Assembly: GCA_002398825.1 (NCBI GenBank)
Contig: DHBS01000014.1
Location: 11,177 to 31,043, forward strand
Direction of reading: 5' to 3'
Source: Syntrophomonas sp. UBA4922
GTDB taxonomy: Bacteria; Bacillota; Syntrophomonadia; Syntrophomonadales; Syntrophomonadaceae
Length of the DNA: 19,867 bases
Positions 8,432 through 16,931 of this stretch are shown piece by piece. Numbering within the stretch: the first letter of the stretch is position 1; each line of letters begins with the position of its first letter. Made by a program: the position numbers and the translations under genes. The notes below the pieces were generated by a model. The model saw nothing but the letters and a program-made list of their open reading frames with translations, was not told the origin of the DNA and did not search any database.

Positions 8432-9493
8432 TTAATGACGGGGTTTGCCGCTCTGCCCGCCCAAAAGCCACAGCAAGGGGGCATTTCGCACACAGTAAAC
8501 GGCGGCCGCCGTTATAGCTACAGTCAGCAAATATAGCGTGATCATACCCCCCGCTCCTTCCCAGGCGCCAGGGATGCCCAATTTATGGACTATACGCTGT
8601 AAGAAAAGCAAGACTACGGGGTGGGAGAGATAGATCAGGAAGCTCTGCCGGGAAAACCAGTCAGTGAATGGCAGTCCCTCAAGGCCGTATTTCAAGGTCA
8701 GGCTATAAAAGAACAGGAAGGACATGATGGCATAGATCATGATGGTGGGCTTTCCAGAGGAGGCATAACTTTCGGTGACATGGCTGTCCCACAATAATAC
8801 GGCCAGGCTGGCTGTCCATAGCATTGCCCAGCTGAGCCAACCTGAAGCCAGGGTGGGTTCTATCCGGGCTTTGAATCGAGCCATGTACATTCCCAGGCCA
8901 AAATAGCCGATCCATATGGGGAAGGCCACCAGATATATCTGGGGATAGGCGACACTGGGCAGAGCATGCCTGCCTATGGTGTTCATATATAAGATCATCT
9001 GACAGAACAGACACAGTGCCAGAAGTGAAATCAAAAAGCTTGAAGGGTGTTTTTGCATCCAGGCCTTGAGCAGAGGGTATAACAGGTAGCACTGTATGAT
9101 GATGACCATGAAATAAAGGTGGTATGCACCGGTGCCCCACAGGAGATGCTTTCCCACTGCCGTTAAAAGGAGCAGCCCATCGGGCCAGGTATGAAGCATA
9201 TATTGAGTCACCAGGGAGTAAAACAAGGTCCATAACACATAAGGCCACAGGATTTTGCCGAAGCGCTTGCGGTAGAAAAGGACCACCGGCTCCCTGCGAG
9301 CCGAGATCATATCCTGAAAATACAGCAGATAGCCTGATATAATAATGAACATGGGCACCGCAAAGCGCACCACCTGATTAGAAAACAAACCCCACCGGGA
9401 TGCTCCGGCATAATCAGCTGTTACATGTATGCCGATGACCGCCAGTGTGGCCAGGACCCTTAAGATATCGAATACATACAACCGTCCCTGCAT
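8432..9493 (-). CDS. Membrane acyltransferase, Acyltransferase_3 family
   Basis: A 353-residue polytopic membrane protein of the family that includes OafA- and WecH-like O-acyltransferases, which move acetyl or similar groups onto sugars or cell-surface polymers. The N-terminus has the family pattern of Asp/Arg in FDILRVLA and the conserved His23 in IGIHVTAD, followed by FAVPMFIIISGYLL and about nine further hydrophobic segments. I prefer the ATG at 9493 with AAGGCGGGG just upstream; the in-frame TTG at 9511 has no ribosome site. The acceptor is unknown, and the neighbours (a metal pump and hydrogenase maturation genes) give no hint. A TACAAT sequence near 9523-9528 might serve as -10, with no good -35 box. 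Confidence 0.85.
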   Translation of the reverse strand: MQGRLYVFDILRVLATLAVIGIHVTADYAGASRWGLFSNQVVRFAVPMFIIISGYLLYFQDMISARREPVVLFYRKRFGKILWPYVLWTLFYSLVTQYMLHTWPDGLLLLTAVGKHLLWGTGAYHLYFMVIIIQCYLLYPLLKAWMQKHPSSFLISLLALCLFCQMILYMNTIGRHALPSVAYPQIYLVAFPIWIGYFGLGMYMARFKARIEPTLASGWLSWAMLWTASLAVLLWDSHVTESYASSGKPTIMIYAIMSFLFFYSLTLKYGLEGLPFTDWFSRQSFLIYLSHPVVLLFLQRIVHKLGIPGAWEGAGGMITLYLLTVAITAAAVYCVRNAPLLWLLGGQSGKPRH

Positions 9494-9531
9494 ATTGCCC
9501 CGCCTTATCAAACACTGCCTCTATTGTAGCA

Positions 9532-9565
9532 CTGCCGCCAGGGGTTTTCATCCTCCAGACGGCAG
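9532..9565. terminator. Inverted repeat between hypE and the acyltransferase gene, possible end of the hyp operon
   Basis: CTGCCG (9532-9537) pairs with CGGCAG (9560-9565), with an inner GGGG/CCTC pairing. It lies about 58 bases past the hypE stop. No T-run follows on either strand, so intrinsic termination is doubtful; it could instead be a processing or mRNA-stabilising hairpin. Confidence 0.35.
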
Positions 9566-9622
9566 GGTAAAGCATTATTAATCAATCGCGTGGGAATTCC
9601 GGCAAGACTGCAGGCGATTCTC

Positions 9623-10633
9623 TTAACATATACGGGGCACATGCTCCCCTTCCAGCGCACTTAGAATGCGTTTGGCCCCCAGTTCTGTCTCCAACAACAC
9701 CATACCGGGATGATTGCCTTTCACCTCTCCAATGATCTCAGCTCCACTGGTCTCAGGGATCTGCCGGAGTTCCCTCACCATATCCTGTATTTGTTCCGGT
9801 CCGGCAAAAATGACCATTTTCCCTTCATTAGCCATATACAGGGGATCCATCCCCAGCATATCACATGCCCCCCGCACCACCGGCGAAACCGGAATACGTC
9901 TTTCTTCAACTACGATTCCCATCTGGGCTTGATCCGCGATCTCGTTAAGTACAGTGGCCAACCCTCCGCGGGTAGGATCGCGCATACAGCGGATCTGCCC
10001 GGGGAACATGGAAGTCAGGCTGTTGATGCGGTAAAGAGCGGCACAGTCACTTACCGCTGGAGTGGAAAAGGCCAGCCCTTCACGCTGGGCCAATATAGCC
10101 AGTCCGTGATCCCCCACCTGTCCGGTTACGATGATCTGGTCTCCGGACTGTATACGACGGGGATGAAGCGGTGTTTCCGATTCCAGTACGCCAATACCGG
10201 TAGTATTGATGAAAACCTGGTCAGCGCTGCCCTTTTCCACCACTTTGGTATCGCCGCTCACCAGCTGCACCCCGGCCAGGCGGGCAGTTTCCGCCATTGA
10301 AGCGGCTATCTGTTTCAGCTGCCGGATGGAAAAACCTTCTTCGATGATAAAGGCCGCGGTCAGGTACAGGGGGCGGGCTCCGCAGGCCACCAGATCATTT
10401 ACGGTTCCGCACACCGCTAACTTGCCAATATCTCCTCCCGGGAAAAATACCGGGGTGATGACGAAAGAATCTGTCGAGACCGCAATCCTGCTCAATGGCA
10501 GTTGTATTGTGGCGCCGTCTAACATGTCATCCAGATATGGATTGCTCCAGTTTTGTTTGAAAATCTCCTCTACCAGGCGGTGACTCAACAAACCTCCGCT
10601 GCCGTGGGCCAGCAGGACACGTTCATCTTTCAA
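9623..10633 (-). CDS. hypE: Hydrogenase maturation protein HypE (carbamoyl dehydratase)
   Basis: A 336-residue PurM/AIR-synthetase-like enzyme. It accepts the carbamoyl group from HypF on its C-terminal Cys and dehydrates it with ATP to a thiocyanate that supplies the CN ligands of the NiFe site. The N-terminal AHGSGG (residues 9-14) and the exact C-terminal PRIC, with the acceptor Cys as last residue, are diagnostic. SGDTKVVEKG and RDPTRGGLATVLNE are also typical. The start is a TTG at 10633, one base after the hypD stop, with AGGAAGAG upstream inside hypD. This suggests translational coupling. It is the last gene of the hydrogenase cluster. Confidence 0.96.
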   Translation of the reverse strand: MKDERVLLAHGSGGLLSHRLVEEIFKQNWSNPYLDDMLDGATIQLPLSRIAVSTDSFVITPVFFPGGDIGKLAVCGTVNDLVACGARPLYLTAAFIIEEGFSIRQLKQIAASMAETARLAGVQLVSGDTKVVEKGSADQVFINTTGIGVLESETPLHPRRIQSGDQIIVTGQVGDHGLAILAQREGLAFSTPAVSDCAALYRINSLTSMFPGQIRCMRDPTRGGLATVLNEIADQAQMGIVVEERRIPVSPVVRGACDMLGMDPLYMANEGKMVIFAGPEQIQDMVRELRQIPETSGAEIIGEVKGNHPGMVLLETELGAKRILSALEGEHVPRIC

Positions 10634-10634
10634 T

Positions 10635-11714
10635 TTATTCTCTTCCTTTCATAGGAGCGTAACGATAATGCGCCGCACAAGCCCCTTCCTGCGACACCAT
10701 ACACGGGCCCACCGGATTCAGCGGGGTACAGGTTTTGCCAAACAGGGCGCATTGCGCTGGGGAGATTTTGCCGGTCAAGATGCCGCCGCAGGCACATCCT
10801 TTGATGGTTTTTTCTTCTATTTCCGGGATGCTGAAGCGGCGGCAGGCATCGAAATGCGCATAGCTGTCGCGTATGGTCAGACCGCTGCCGGGAATGGCCC
10901 CCAAGCCCCTCCAACGCGCAGTTACCGGCTGAAATACCCTGGACAGTAGTTTTTGGGCAATGGGATTGCCATTGGGTTTTACCACTCGTCTATATTGAAT
11001 TTCCGCTCTGGCCTGACCGCTTATAATCTGCCGCATCAACATGTAGATGCCTTCCAGGATGTCTTCATCCCCGAAGCCGGTGATCACACAGGGCTTGTGG
11101 TATTTACTCACCAGTTCATCATAAGGACCAAGGCCGATAACCAGCGACACATGGCCCGGGCATATCAGTCCGTCCAATTGCATCTGGGCATCGGAGAATA
11201 TTACTTCTAAAGCCGGAGGTACGATTTTATGCAGCGACAATACAGAAAAATTGTTTACCTTGAGCCTCTGGGCCTCAACAATGGTATGTGCCACCGTCGG
11301 TGCGGTGGTCTCGAAACCGATACCCAGAAAAACCATCTCTCGTTGAGGATTCTCCCTGGCCAGTTGCAGGGCGTCCAGGGGGGAATACACCACCCGGACA
11401 TCCGCGCCCCGGCTGCGGCACTCCTGCAGGGAGGTCTCGCTTCCCGGAACCCTCATCATATCCCCGAAGGTTAATAGTGTAACTTCCGGATTTCTGGCCA
11501 GTTGAATCACCCTATCGATATCGCTCTGTGAAGTCACGCAGACCGGGCATCCCGGCCCCGATAACAGTCGGATATTCTCGGGCAGCAGATCACGCATGCC
11601 GGCGCGGGCGATAGCCATGGTATGGGTTCCGCACACCTCCATGAGGGCGGCCGGTTTAGCGAAGCTGCGTATTTCCTGCAACAGGCGGTTATTATAGGCG
11701 TTATCAGTTTTCAT
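10635..11714 (-). CDS. hypD: Hydrogenase maturation protein HypD
   Basis: A 359-residue iron-sulfur scaffold on which, with HypC, the Fe(CN)2CO group is assembled. Family motifs are EVCGTHT with Cys28 and His31, GPGCPVC with Cys56 and Cys59, GFETTAP, and a C-terminal Cys-rich part (GCACGG, AQCALFGKTC, GPCMVS) that binds a [4Fe-4S] cluster. I chose the ATG at 11714 because GGGAG lies six bases upstream and the protein then has normal family length; the open frame reaches upstream to 11777 only by overlapping hypC. The start overlaps the end of hypC by 11 bases, and the stop is one base from the hypE start. Confidence 0.95.
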   Translation of the reverse strand: MKTDNAYNNRLLQEIRSFAKPAALMEVCGTHTMAIARAGMRDLLPENIRLLSGPGCPVCVTSQSDIDRVIQLARNPEVTLLTFGDMMRVPGSETSLQECRSRGADVRVVYSPLDALQLARENPQREMVFLGIGFETTAPTVAHTIVEAQRLKVNNFSVLSLHKIVPPALEVIFSDAQMQLDGLICPGHVSLVIGLGPYDELVSKYHKPCVITGFGDEDILEGIYMLMRQIISGQARAEIQYRRVVKPNGNPIAQKLLSRVFQPVTARWRGLGAIPGSGLTIRDSYAHFDACRRFSIPEIEEKTIKGCACGGILTGKISPAQCALFGKTCTPLNPVGPCMVSQEGACAAHYRYAPMKGRE

Positions 11715-11937
11715 AAGCTTCTCCCAGTTTCCGCAATTCCAAGAGCCATCCCATAGTCTCCTCGGCTTCATTCTCATCTATGATTTGCATGGCAAAGCCG
11801 GCATGGATCAATACATACTGACCCGGAACAACATCAGGGGTCATGGCGATGCTCACTACCACCTGATTGCCATTAATATCAGCGGTGGCCGTGTAGTTGT
11901 CCTTGGATACAATCTTTCCAGGTACTCCCAGGCACAT
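11704..11937 (-). CDS. hypC: Hydrogenase maturation chaperone HypC
   Basis: A 77-residue chaperone of the HypC/HupF family that carries the Fe(CN)2CO moiety with HypD and delivers it to the large-subunit precursor. The N-terminal MCLGVPGKI with the essential Cys2 and the HAGFAM segment with His45 are conserved. Its ATG shares a base with the hypF stop (TGATG), and its end overlaps hypD by 11 bases, so hypF, hypC and hypD are probably translated in a coupled way. Confidence 0.96.
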   Translation of the reverse strand: MCLGVPGKIVSKDNYTATADINGNQVVVSIAMTPDVVPGQYVLIHAGFAMQIIDENEAEETMGWLLELRKLGEAYEN

Positions 11938-14210
11938 CAGTCTGTCACCTCGCTTGCTATTACCGCCTGTCCCAGAGCAATGCCTCCGTCTCCGGCCGGG
12001 ACTTGACGATGTACATAAACTTTCATATTCATTCTATTTAAAGATTCCATCATGAGTTCAGAAAGTATTTGGTTATAAAAAACCCCCCCGCTCATAACCA
12101 CTTGATCGATACCGCTCCGTTCTCGTACCAGCCGGATAGTCTCGGTGAATAAAGCGGCCAGGCCGCGATGAAAGCGAGCCGCAATAATCTCCGGCGTAAT
12201 ACCCTTTTCCAGCTCATGAATTATGCTCAGCCATAGCGGATTTGCATCCATTATCAGGCCTTGAGGCCCGCTATGAACCCGAACCGGGTAACTGCCCGCA
12301 GCACCATGCCGCGCCATGGCTTCCAGTTCCATTGCGGCCTGACCTTCATAGCGGTTAATCTGACAAACCCCCAATATTGCGCTGACCGCATCGAAAAGCC
12401 TGCCGCAGGATGAGGTCAAGAGGGACTCGCCGCGATCAAGGCGGTTGATAATAATATCTGCTTCCTCCCGGCTCATATCCGGCAGCCAGCGCTGGGCGTA
12501 CCGTATTGCTCTTTCTCCCAACAGTTCATATAGATAGATAAAAGCCATACGATAGGGTTTCTTGGCGGTTAAGTCGCCGCCCGGCAGCGGTAGGTAGTTG
12601 AGGTGGGCCACCCGGTCGAAACTGCGATAGTCTCCGGTCAATACCTCTCCGCCCCATATGTTTCCGTCTGTTCCCCATCCGGTACCGTCGCATATCAGCC
12701 CGATGGCTTTGCCCTGCAGGCCGTTTTCAGCCATGGCGGCGGCCATGTGGGCGTGGTGGTGTTGAACTGCAACCCGTGGTAAAAGGCCCTGCTCTTTAGC
12801 CCAACGGGTTGACTGATAATCGGGATGCATGTCATGTGCTATGATGTTGGGTTCCACCGCCAACATTTTTTGGAAACGGTCAATGCCGGCAAGAAAATTG
12901 ATATAGTTGTGGTAATGATTCAAATCCCCCCAGTGCTGACTTAAAAATGCCTCATCACCGCGAGTCAGACAAAAGGTGTTCTTCATCTCCCCCCCTACGG
13001 CCAATACGGATTTATGTCCGTTCATCCGGGGAAGCTTGATGCCCTGGGGCACGAATCCCCGGGCGCGGCGGATGATGTTGGTGGTTTTTAAGGCTGTACA
13101 GCTTAGCACCGAATCATCACAGGGATTGAAGATCTGCCGGTTGTGAATAAAAAAATAGTCGGCCAGGCTGTACAGCTTTTTCAATGCCTGATAATTGTCG
13201 GTGATAATCGGCTCATCGCTGACATTGGCGCTGGTCATTACCAGCAGGTCCAATTCTTCATCAAACAGCAGATAGTGGAGGGCGGTATATGGCAGCATCA
13301 CCCCCAGAGTATTGAGGCCGGGGTGCAAGAGGTCTCCTGGAATCACAGGATTGTTCAGGCTCTTCATCACTACGATGGGGGCCTGTCTTGAAGCCAGCCA
13401 AGCCTCTTCCGGTTCGGAAATAAGGCAATATTTCCTGGCCGCTGTAAGGTCTCTGGCCATCACCGCAAATGGTTTGGCATCCCGCAGTTTGCGCTGCCGC
13501 AGTTGGCGTACTGCGTTGCGGTTGCTGGCATCCACCGCCAGATGAAACGCTCCCAGGCCCTTAACCGCTACTATAGCCCCTGATTTTAATACATCGATAA
13601 CACTGGCATGATTTGCCTTACCATCCTTATCCGTCAAGCATACCCCGGGGCCGCAGATCGGGCAGGCGTTGGGCTGGGCATGAAAACGCCGGTCGAGTGG
13701 ATTCCTATACTCGGCCTCACACTCAGGACACATGGGAAACTCTGCCATGGTAGTCTTGGCCCGGTCATAGGGCACATCCTTAATGATGGTAAAACGCGGT
13801 CCGCAATTGGTGCAGTTTATGAAGGGATAGCGATAGCGCCGGTCACCAGGATCAAGGACTTCCCTGCGGCAGTCGCCGCATATGGCGATATCCGGGGATA
13901 CCATAACCTCACGGGTTTCTTGCTTGACACTCTCCAAAATTACGAAATCCGCAAAATTCTGTATAGGAAGCTCTTCTTCCTGGCAGCTCCTGATTACCGC
14001 CAGAGGAGGAGGCTGTTCCAGCAGGGTGCGGATAAACTCATCTACTCTTGAGGTTAGCCCTTCAACTTCTATGAACACCCCGCTGGACGAATTCAAGACC
14101 CAGCCTTTAAGTCCCAATCCCACCGCCAGGCGGTATACGTGAGGCCGAAATCCCACCCCCTGGACGATTCCTTTAATAGTAAAACGTTTACTGCTTATAT
14201 GTTGAGTCAT
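11937..14210 (-). CDS. hypF: Carbamoyltransferase HypF
   Basis: A 757-residue enzyme that makes the carbamoyl group for the CN ligands from carbamoyl phosphate and ATP and passes it to HypE. In order: an acylphosphatase domain with GIVQGVGFRPHVYRLA (residues 14-29), two Cys4-type zinc-finger units (about 111-185, CGDC...CTNCGP and CPEC...CPICGP), a YrdC-like domain (about 205-385), and a Kae1/TobZ-like domain with HHHAHMAA and SGGVFYNQ toward the C-terminus. All four parts are intact and the length is normal. The ATG at 14210 has GGGGGTAG upstream. A small hairpin (CCGC-CAAC-GCGG) lies just ahead of that site. The 132-base gap to the protease gene is the longest inside the cluster; I found no clear internal promoter there. 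Confidence 0.97.
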   Translation of the reverse strand: MTQHISSKRFTIKGIVQGVGFRPHVYRLAVGLGLKGWVLNSSSGVFIEVEGLTSRVDEFIRTLLEQPPPLAVIRSCQEEELPIQNFADFVILESVKQETREVMVSPDIAICGDCRREVLDPGDRRYRYPFINCTNCGPRFTIIKDVPYDRAKTTMAEFPMCPECEAEYRNPLDRRFHAQPNACPICGPGVCLTDKDGKANHASVIDVLKSGAIVAVKGLGAFHLAVDASNRNAVRQLRQRKLRDAKPFAVMARDLTAARKYCLISEPEEAWLASRQAPIVVMKSLNNPVIPGDLLHPGLNTLGVMLPYTALHYLLFDEELDLLVMTSANVSDEPIITDNYQALKKLYSLADYFFIHNRQIFNPCDDSVLSCTALKTTNIIRRARGFVPQGIKLPRMNGHKSVLAVGGEMKNTFCLTRGDEAFLSQHWGDLNHYHNYINFLAGIDRFQKMLAVEPNIIAHDMHPDYQSTRWAKEQGLLPRVAVQHHHAHMAAAMAENGLQGKAIGLICDGTGWGTDGNIWGGEVLTGDYRSFDRVAHLNYLPLPGGDLTAKKPYRMAFIYLYELLGERAIRYAQRWLPDMSREEADIIINRLDRGESLLTSSCGRLFDAVSAILGVCQINRYEGQAAMELEAMARHGAAGSYPVRVHSGPQGLIMDANPLWLSIIHELEKGITPEIIAARFHRGLAALFTETIRLVRERSGIDQVVMSGGVFYNQILSELMMESLNRMNMKVYVHRQVPAGDGGIALGQAVIASEVTD

Positions 14211-14342
14211 ATACTACCCCCACCGCGTTGGCGGATATCGGGACAATAATCGTGAGAAGCAGTGGTTTAAACAGCCTCGCAATGGCGGAAAGACCGGAAT
14301 TTCTGCCCCAAAGCCGTTAGCATGCTTGAAGCAAGCGACTAT

Positions 14343-14807
14343 CTACTTACTGTCTATAATATGATGAATCTCCGCTTCAACCAATTCCAATAACCGGGGT
14401 ATTTTCTCCGCGATTACCGGGCTCAATTCCATGCCCAGTTCGACCTGGTATGGTTCAACCCCGAAGACGATTACCTGAGGGTGGTACCCCATCAGGTTAA
14501 CCATCTTGATGGCTTCGGTGAAATGCAACTCGTGCAATGAGGTCACTGCAGGATTGCTTATCAGCCCCAATTCTTCCAGAGGGGCCCGGTATATGGTACC
14601 GGGCTCTCCTCCGGCAGTCATGGTATCTACTACAATGATGTGATCTGCGCTGCAGAATACATCCAAGATTTCGAAACTGGCGATGCCTGCGTCTACCAGT
14701 TCAACCTGTTCCGGCCAGGGGCGTTCAGACAACTTCTGAATCACATAAACACCCAGGCCGTCATCCTTCATCAATACATTTCCGATTCCAGCCACGATAA
14801 GCTTCAA
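14343..14807 (-). CDS. hyaD: [NiFe] hydrogenase maturation endopeptidase (HyaD/HybD family)
   Basis: A 154-residue cytoplasmic protease that removes the C-terminal peptide of the hydrogenase large subunit once nickel is inserted. The N-terminal GIGNVLMKDDGLGV and the nickel-sensing acidic and His residues are present: Asp16 (Glu in E. coli HybD), Asp61 in VVDT and His92 in SLHELH. It lies 11 bases after the cytochrome b stop, and its likely substrate, the large subunit, is two genes upstream. The symbol is by family; HybD or HupD would be equally apt. Confidence 0.94.
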   Translation of the reverse strand: MKLIVAGIGNVLMKDDGLGVYVIQKLSERPWPEQVELVDAGIASFEILDVFCSADHIIVVDTMTAGGEPGTIYRAPLEELGLISNPAVTSLHELHFTEAIKMVNLMGYHPQVIVFGVEPYQVELGMELSPVIAEKIPRLLELVEAEIHHIIDSK

Positions 14808-14818
14808 GGCAAGCCTCC

Positions 14819-15469
14819 TTAGGCACCCAGACTGCGGCCATCGCTGTCTGCAGTATGGGATTCACCGGGGGCCCCATGGGCTCCTGCCGGAATCTTTCCG
14901 GTAAACATGGACATAAGCACCGGGATGCCTTCTGATACATCCAGATAAACGTGGACTACAACCGACAATACGAATAACCAGTTGACCACATAGTGAATAA
15001 TGCGGACGGCTAATAGCCCTCCCATCCAACCAGCCAAAGCCGGGAAGGCATTGGGAGCGTAGAGCACAAAACCGGTTATAATCTGCACCAGTGCCATAAA
15101 CAGCCAGCCGGTATACATCATCTTCTGGCCGGGATTATACTTCCCGTAATAGGGATGGCTGTCTGCCATAAATAGATAATACTTGATCATGCTGGGGAAA
15201 TTGAGGGTGTCTTTAATAGGCCGGAATACGATATTATGAGCGTCTTTGGCCACGATGGCATAATACACCCGTCCGATCACCCCAAACAGCAGGACATAGG
15301 CCATGGCAAAATGGAGCATACGGGGGGTATCCATGTTTGAAAACAGCCACCTGAAGCTGTTGGGCGCATGAATATAGAACCCGGTCAGAATCAGCAGGGT
15401 AATACTGATCATATTACTCCAGTGAAACAATCGAATAGCTATGGAGTGCCGGTTTTCCATTTTTTTCAT
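14819..15469 (-). CDS. hyaC: Ni/Fe-hydrogenase b-type cytochrome subunit
   Basis: A 216-residue membrane protein with four main hydrophobic segments (about 18-34, 50-72, 116-137 and 153-176). It anchors the exported hydrogenase and passes electrons to the quinone pool through two b-hemes. Likely heme ligands are His16 in LFHWSN, His53 in MLHF, His159 in RIIHY and His173 in VVHVY. The length fits the HyaC/HupC family. The ATG at 15469 follows AGGGGGTG and is 13 bases after the large-subunit stop. The hydrophilic C-terminal tail is rich in Gly, Ser and Ala. Together with the Tat-exported small subunit it indicates respiratory H2 uptake into (mena)quinone. Confidence 0.93.
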   Translation of the reverse strand: MKKMENRHSIAIRLFHWSNMISITLLILTGFYIHAPNSFRWLFSNMDTPRMLHFAMAYVLLFGVIGRVYYAIVAKDAHNIVFRPIKDTLNFPSMIKYYLFMADSHPYYGKYNPGQKMMYTGWLFMALVQIITGFVLYAPNAFPALAGWMGGLLAVRIIHYVVNWLFVLSVVVHVYLDVSEGIPVLMSMFTGKIPAGAHGAPGESHTADSDGRSLGA

Positions 15470-15482
15470 TTATCAACACCCC

Positions 15483-16931
15483 CTAGTTTACGATGAACTG
15501 GCTGATCTGTTTCTTGTCCGGAGTCATAACATGGATGGCGCACCCGAGACAGGGGTCCATTGATCTGATGATTCGAACCACTTCAATGGGATTGGCCGGA
15601 TCTGCCAAAGGCGCCCCCATAATAGCCTGCTCCATCGGCCCGGCCACATTGTTTACATCCCTGGGACCGGCGTTCCATGTAGTAGGAACCACGGCGTTCA
15701 ATACCTTGGTGCGTTCATGCTCGATTTTATGCCAGTGTCCCAGGGCTCCGCGGGAACCTTCAGTGAGGCCCATACCCAGTGCGTCTGCAGGTATCTTGTG
15801 CGGAGCAGCTACCGGTTCGCCCGGCTTCAATTGCAATGCCCATTCTTTCATGGCAGCCGCCATGGCTGAGGTCTCCACCGCCCTGGCAAAGTGACGTCCC
15901 ATAACGGAAAAAGCCTTATTGGGACCCATTTCCACCAGGTCTTTTTGCTTGAGCACCCACTGGCGGGCCAGAGGCCCTACTTCCATGGGTTCTCCGTTGT
16001 AGCGCGGGGCTTTCAGCCAGGAATAAGCGTTTGTCTTATCCGCATCGGGTTCGACTACTGCCATATCCGGACTGTTGCCGCCGGTGTCATCCTTATACCA
16101 GGAGTATTTGACTTCTTCTGTTATCAACGAAGGATCGAGTTCTTTGTACTGTCCGCGTACATACACCCCGCTGGGGAAGAATTTCTGTTTTTTAATATGG
16201 TCCTCCCCTTCTTCGAGAGGGAATCCGCCGTAAGCCAGCATATTCATGCAGCCGCGCCCGATATCGAACCAATCTGAATATACTCCCGCCACCGCCTTCA
16301 CGGTAGGAACATATACATTGTTTATAAAATCAGTCAGTTCTTCCAGGCGCACCAGGAATTCATAAATTTTTTGAGTGTCAGGCAGTTCGGTAACCCCGCC
16401 GGGAACGATGGCCTGAACATGCGGCATTTTGCCGCCCCAGATGGCCAGCATCTCCTGGGCTTTGCGGCGCATTTCCAGGGCTTTCAGGTAGTTATTCACC
16501 GCCTGAGCGTTGATGTCGGCAGGCAGCCTGTAATCCCCGGCGTATTGAGGATTCAACGGCATAACCCCTTCCGGGGCCTTGACATAGTCCAGAGCCGCCA
16601 GATGGAAAAAATGCAGAATGTGGGATTGTATATAATTGGCTCCGAAGATCAGATTGCGTATAATCCTTCCGTTTGGAGGCGGTTGGATACCAAAAGCATC
16701 ATCCAGAGCCAGGGTGCCGGCGGTGGCATGAGCGGTAGGACATACCCCGCAAATGCGCTGCATAATCTGCTGAGCATCCCGGGGATCCCGGCCGCGCATG
16801 ATCAGTTCCAGTCCCCGGAAAAGAGTGCCACTGGTGCGGGCGTCTATGACTGCCCCGTTTTCAACCTCTACTTCCACCTTCAGATGTCCTTCTATACGAG
16901 TTACGGGATCTATTATGATTTTCTGCGCCAT
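15483..16931 (-). CDS. hyaB: [NiFe] hydrogenase large (catalytic) subunit, membrane-bound uptake type
   Basis: A 482-residue precursor that holds the NiFe(CN)2CO centre. The four nickel-binding cysteines are visible: Cys61 and Cys64 in RICGVCP, and Cys461 and Cys464 in DPCLGCAIH. All are Cys, with no TGA/selenocysteine codon, so it is not a NiFeSe enzyme. After His467 a 15-residue tail (VMTPDKK...) remains, the peptide the endopeptidase should remove. The IDPVTRIEGHL opening is typical. The ATG shares its A with the small-subunit stop (TAATG). It has no export signal of its own and should leave the cell bound to the Tat-signal small subunit. Confidence 0.97.
   Translation of the reverse strand: MAQKIIIDPVTRIEGHLKVEVEVENGAVIDARTSGTLFRGLELIMRGRDPRDAQQIMQRICGVCPTAHATAGTLALDDAFGIQPPPNGRIIRNLIFGANYIQSHILHFFHLAALDYVKAPEGVMPLNPQYAGDYRLPADINAQAVNNYLKALEMRRKAQEMLAIWGGKMPHVQAIVPGGVTELPDTQKIYEFLVRLEELTDFINNVYVPTVKAVAGVYSDWFDIGRGCMNMLAYGGFPLEEGEDHIKKQKFFPSGVYVRGQYKELDPSLITEEVKYSWYKDDTGGNSPDMAVVEPDADKTNAYSWLKAPRYNGEPMEVGPLARQWVLKQKDLVEMGPNKAFSVMGRHFARAVETSAMAAAMKEWALQLKPGEPVAAPHKIPADALGMGLTEGSRGALGHWHKIEHERTKVLNAVVPTTWNAGPRDVNNVAGPMEQAIMGAPLADPANPIEVVRIIRSMDPCLGCAIHVMTPDKKQISQFIVN

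Noticed and set aside
14211..14342. tRNA or internal promoter in the gap before hypF
   Set aside because: No cloverleaf or TTGACA/TATAAT pair was found; only short hairpins are present.
15483..16931. NiFeSe hydrogenase, suggested by the four-Cys medial cluster
   Set aside because: All four nickel-ligand positions are Cys codons and no in-frame TGA is present in the large-subunit gene.
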